From Limimaricola soesokkakensis (GTDB lineage Bacteria; Pseudomonadota; Alphaproteobacteria; Rhodobacterales; Rhodobacteraceae), in the NCBI RefSeq assembly GCF_900172345.1, contig NZ_FWFY01000012.1:1-64000 (forward strand): a stretch of 64,000 nt of DNA, written 5' to 3'. The notes beneath the pieces are model-generated. The model was not told the DNA's origin. It worked only from the letters and a program-made list of their open reading frames with translations, and did not search any database. Shown piece by piece: positions 60,802 to 64,000 of this stretch (position 1 is its first letter; the number at the start of each line of letters is the position of its first letter). The position numbers and the translations under genes are program-made.

Positions 60802-61923
60802 ATGGCATCAGCGCGTCTCCCCGTCCTGTTCGGGCTCGTCCTTCTGTTGGCGGCCTGCGGCTCTCTGCCGCGCGGCGCGGCGCTGCGCAGCGAGATCCTG
60901 CAGACCCAGACCCTCGGCGCGGAACAGGTGCGGGACTTCGAGGTCGCGCCGGTGACCCGGGCCTTGCTGCCGGTCTATGCGGCCTGGCCCGGCAATGGCG
61001 GCACCGGGCATTCCTGGATCGAGCGGGTCGACCAGCCGCAGACCCGGATCATCGCGCCCGGCGACAGCCTCAGCATCACCATCTGGAGCACCGAGGAGAA
61101 CGGCCTGCTGACCGCCCCGGGGCAGCGCTTCGTGTCCTTGCCCGAGCAACGCGTCGGCGCCAATGGCACGGTGTTCCTGCCCTATGTCGGCACGATCAAG
61201 GTGTCTGGCATGAGCCCCGAGACCGCGCGCGACCGGGTCGAGGCAGAATATGCCGATGTCACGCCATCGGCGCAGGTGCAGCTCGGCTTTGCCGAAGGGC
61301 GACAGAACACGGTCAGCCTCGTTGCCGGCGTGGCGCAGCCCGGCAGCTATCCGTTGCCCGACAACGACTTCACGGTGATGGGGCTGATCGCCGAGGGCGG
61401 TGGTGTCGATAAGAGCCTGCGCAACCCGCAGATCCGGCTGACCCGCGACGGCCGCATCTACGGCACCTCGGTCGAGCGGCTGCTAGGTAACCCACGTCTC
61501 GACACCACGCTGAAGGGCGGGGACAAGATCCATGTCGAGGCGGACGACCGCAAGTTCCTGTCGCTCGGCGCGGCAGGCACCGAGTCCGTGCATTACTTCA
61601 CCGAGGACCGGCTCGACGCGCTCGAGGCGATGGCAATCATCGGCGGCGTCTCCGATAGCCGCGCCGACCCGGGTGGCATCCTGGTGCTGCGCCGCTACCC
61701 GGCGCAGGCCGTGACCCCCGGCGCCGGGGGACCGGATCAGAGCCGGGTCGTCTTCACCATCGATCTGACCTCTGCCGACGGGCTGTTCAGCGCGGGCGAA
61801 TTCGAGATCCTGCCCGGTGACCTCGTCTATGCGACCGAGAGCCCGGTAACCTCGGCGACGACGATCTTCGGCCTGCTCGGCACCAGCCTCGGGCTGGCGA
61901 GCCGGGTCGGCGTCAGCTTCTAA
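60802..61923 (+). CDS. Wza/KpsD-type polysaccharide export lipoprotein
   Basis: A 373-residue outer-membrane polysaccharide exporter. Lipobox LLAAC at residues 15-19 gives a lipidated Cys19. The Poly_export domain (about 82-180) has RIIAPGDSLSITIW, and two SLBB domains follow (about 190-260 and 275-350; SLVAGVAQPGSYPLP, ALEAMAIIGGVSDSRADP). The lipoprotein form differs from the ExoF-type exporter at 12931-14163, so the window encodes two exporters of different kinds. No Wzc or Wzy partner is beside it. Its TAA overlaps the stop of the convergent DUF2793 gene. Confidence 0.88.
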   Translation: MASARLPVLFGLVLLLAACGSLPRGAALRSEILQTQTLGAEQVRDFEVAPVTRALLPVYAAWPGNGGTGHSWIERVDQPQTRIIAPGDSLSITIWSTEENGLLTAPGQRFVSLPEQRVGANGTVFLPYVGTIKVSGMSPETARDRVEAEYADVTPSAQVQLGFAEGRQNTVSLVAGVAQPGSYPLPDNDFTVMGLIAEGGGVDKSLRNPQIRLTRDGRIYGTSVERLLGNPRLDTTLKGGDKIHVEADDRKFLSLGAAGTESVHYFTEDRLDALEAMAIIGGVSDSRADPGGILVLRRYPAQAVTPGAGGPDQSRVVFTIDLTSADGLFSAGEFEILPGDLVYATESPVTSATTIFGLLGTSLGLASRVGVSF

Positions 61924-63259
61924 CCGCCGGTCCAGCGACCGATCGCCAGAAGCCGCAGCCCCGCCACCTGCGCCCCGGCCGCGAAGCCGGCGGCGCCCGC
62001 GACGCGGGGCAATCGCAGCGCCGCCGAGGCGCTGCCGGTCTCCTGCATCAGCCCGCCGATATCGCCGGGGGCGAGCCCGGCATAGGCCGACTCAATCCCG
62101 GGCAGTGTCGCGCTGACCTGCGGCGTTGCGGAAAACGGGGCGGGAAAGCTCCAGACATGCTCCAGCCGCTCGGTCGAGACCCGGGCGAAGAGCGCCTCGT
62201 CGCACCAGGCGATCTGGGTGCCGTCGGCGAACCGCAGATAGCTGCCGCCCGGCGTGGTCCCGGTCTCGAACACCGCGCCGCTCGGCAGCCCGTCGCTCAA
62301 GCCCACCGGGCCCAGCAGGTCAGCCTGCCCGATCTCCCGGCGCCAGCCCTGCCAAACCCCGCCAGCCCGGGCGCGGCCCGCCCGGTGGCGGTCTCGCACA
62401 GGCGCTGCGCCACCTCCTGCGGCCCATGCGCCGAGACCGAGAGGATGGCCGGGCCGCTGCTTTCTGCCGGCGTGGCGGGGGCCGGCAGGTCCATTGCATA
62501 GAGCCCGGAGGCAAGGGCCGCATCGGCGTCGGCCACGCGCGGTGCCGCCGTCGCGCCGAGGCCGAAACCGCCCACGGCCACGAGCCGCCCCGGCGTCGCG
62601 TCGAGCAAATCCGACTGCACCGCCGCCCCTGAGGCGTGCCCGTCGGTCGAGGAGAGCCGCAGCGCGGTGATCCAGCCCGAACCGTCGGCGCTGGTCTTGA
62701 TCGAGAAATCAGCCTCGCCGGCGAGCCCCATCTCGGCCCCGCCCGCAAAACCGGTCTGGAACAGCAGCGAGGCGGTGTCCGACGCGCCGGCACGATTGAG
62801 CTTCAGCCGGTGTCCCGCGCCATCGTGGTTGAGAAGCGTCGAAGGCGCCGAGACGCTGAGCAGATCATTCGCATCCGCTTCGGCATTGAGGCCGAGGCGT
62901 GCCGCTTCGAGCGGTCGCTCGGCCTGGCTCTCCCAGCCGGACGCGCCAAAGATCAGCTCGGTCGCCTCGGCGAGGCAATGGACGCGCCAGCCGGGCAGGG
63001 GGGTCTCGAACAACCAGGCGCCGCCATCCCAGATCGCGATGCGGCCCGATTGCCCGGCCCAGTCGCCGGCGGCGCCATCGGCCACGACGTGGCGCGCGCC
63101 CCTCTCGGGGATGGATGGCGGCGCGCCGCGATCGCGATCCGCCACGACCGGCTGCACCAGCGCGTCGAGGCGCTGGATCGCCTCGTTATGGGTGACGTGC
63201 TTTTGCGCCTGCCCGGGCTGGATGTAGGGCAGCGACAATATGGCCGAGATCTGGGGCAT
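61920..63259 (-). pseudogene. DUF2793 protein gene with apparent frameshift
   Basis: ATG 63259 (GAGGA 6 nt upstream) opens with the DUF2793 start ISAILSLPYIQPGQAQKHV and stays in frame for ~300 residues. Near 62350-62375 the coding signal moves to another frame: the first frame ends soon after with poor sequence, while the second continues with VWQGWRREIGQADLLGP and later YLRFADGTQIAWCDEA, the usual DUF2793 C-terminus, to a TAG at 61920. One missing base in the G-rich run there explains it. This is either a real mutation or a sequencing error. DUF2793 proteins occur as tail-fibre or spike-like proteins linked to phages and gene transfer agents in Rhodobacterales. Confidence 0.7.
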
Positions 63260-63498
63260 GGCGTCCTCTTTGAGCGGGGCGTGGCATGGGCGCGAGCATA
63301 GGATCGGGGTCGCAACGTCGCGTGACCGGGGCGCGCGTTGCACACTCGCGCGCGGCCGAGGCGGAACGCCCGAATATCGGGAACGGGCAGGGCGGTGCGG
63401 GATTGTCCGGTTTCGTTTGAAACTGCTCTGCCGCGCCATGGCTTGGCGTCGCGCGGCGCCTCTCGCTAGAGTGGCCCTCGCCATAACGAGAGGACGAG
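63260..63498. promoter_or_regulatory. Divergent promoter spacer (DUF2793 / puuD)
   Basis: A 239-bp non-coding spacer between two divergent starts. No strong -10/-35 pair or operator stands out. AGAGGACGAG is the ribosome-binding site of puuD. Confidence 0.35.
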
Positions 63499-64000
63499 AT
63501 GCACGATTTCGCAATCCTGTGGGACTGGGCCGGTTTTGCCGTGCGCTGGCTTCACGTCATCACCGCCATCGCCTGGATCGGCTCGTCCTTCTATTTCGTG
63601 GCGCTCGATCTCGGCCTGAGAAAGGCCCCCGACCTGCCGCCCGGCGCGCATGGCGAGGAGTGGCAGGTGCATGGCGGCGGTTTCTACCACATCCGCAAAT
63701 ATCTCGTGGCGCCCGACGCGATGCCCGAACACCTGACATGGTTCAAATGGGAGAGCTACGCGACCTGGCTTTCGGGCGCGGCGCTGTTGATGATCGTTTA
63801 CTGGGTCGGGGCGGAGCTGTACCTGATCGACCCGTCCCGCGCCGATCTCGCGGTGTGGCAGGCGATCGCGCTCTCGGCGGGCTCGCTGACCATCGGCTGG
63901 CTGGTCTATGACCGGCTGTGCAAGTCCGGGCTGGGCAATCGTCCGACGCTGCTGATGGTGCTTCTGTTCGCGCTGCTCGTCGCGATGAGCTGGGGCTACA
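63499..64000 (+). CDS. puuD: Urate hydroxylase PuuD-like membrane protein (3' end outside window)
   Basis: The frame from ATG 63499 runs open to the window end (167 codons seen). The N-terminus RWLHVITAIAWIGSSFYF with its His in a membrane helix, then HGGGFYHIRKYLVAP and LTWFKWESYATWLSG, matches PuuD. PuuD oxidises urate through an integral-membrane urate oxidase domain with a C-terminal cytochrome c. Three or more hydrophobic segments appear in the visible part; the cytochrome part is beyond the window. AGAGGACGAG precedes the ATG. It suggests purine catabolism genes continue to the right. Confidence 0.88.
   Translation, partial: MHDFAILWDWAGFAVRWLHVITAIAWIGSSFYFVALDLGLRKAPDLPPGAHGEEWQVHGGGFYHIRKYLVAPDAMPEHLTWFKWESYATWLSGAALLMIVYWVGAELYLIDPSRADLAVWQAIALSAGSLTIGWLVYDRLCKSGLGNRPTLLMVLLFALLVAMSWGY

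Overview
The window is GC-rich alphaproteobacterial DNA, most likely from the Rhodobacterales. The support is the strong G/C bias at third codon positions, a replication initiator carrying a DnaA N-terminal-like domain next to parAB, a DUF2793 protein, an FdhF/YdeP oxidoreductase and many genes of Rhodobacteraceae type. No tRNA, rRNA, CRISPR array or intact insertion sequence was seen. The replication and partition block at 53-57 kb suggests an extrachromosomal replicon (large plasmid or chromid), or a stretch derived from one. The housekeeping-type genes around it (queF, purU, a phosphohexomutase, puuD) mean it is not a small plasmid.

Region 1 (1 to about 32.4 kb) is an exopolysaccharide (EPS) island. 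It has UDP-glucose dehydrogenase, an ExoY-type initiating sugar transferase, four glycosyltransferases, a Wzy-like polymerase, a Wzx-like flippase, a Wzc/ExoP-type copolymerase with tyrosine kinase, and an ExoF-type export protein. Decoration enzymes are two acyltransferases and a sulfotransferase. Polymer-directed enzymes are a PL1-like lyase, a GH39/PslG-like hydrolase and a large SGNH hydrolase. Between them lie secreted proteins without signal peptides: a small RTX protein and a subtilisin/P-domain/RTX protease. No type I exporter is encoded in the window. ManC (42.5 kb), a phosphomannomutase-like enzyme (57.9 kb) and a second, lipoprotein Wza-type exporter (60.8 kb) probably extend the pathway.

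Region 2 (32.9-53.1 kb) holds a NtrC-like regulator and sensor kinase overlapping by 22 bp, then an oxalate/formate-type antiporter with two small inverted repeats upstream. After these come a DEAD-box helicase, a DUF475 membrane protein, manC-SDR-AI-2E transporter, purU, small conserved proteins, a protein phosphatase, an FdhF/YdeP oxidoreductase and a CYP152-like peroxygenase.

Region 3 (53.1-57.1 kb) is the replicon core. A DnaA-like initiator is divergent from parAB, with TGTCCCC iteron-like repeats between them. Four perfect copies of the 16-bp palindrome GTTCCCCGCGGGGAAC (candidate parS) lie in and around parAB. Region 4 (57.3-64 kb) has queF, a phosphohexomutase, an LprI-like protein, a YdjM-like membrane protein, a Wza-type lipoprotein, a frameshifted DUF2793 gene and the start of puuD.

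The most unusual signals are: the parS cluster embedded in parAB; an in-frame TAA just after the best-looking start of the ExoY-type gene; a leader element shared by two EPS units; tiny ORFs coupled by ATGA overlaps to EPS genes; and a NtrC-like regulator with GAFPGA in place of GAFTGA.
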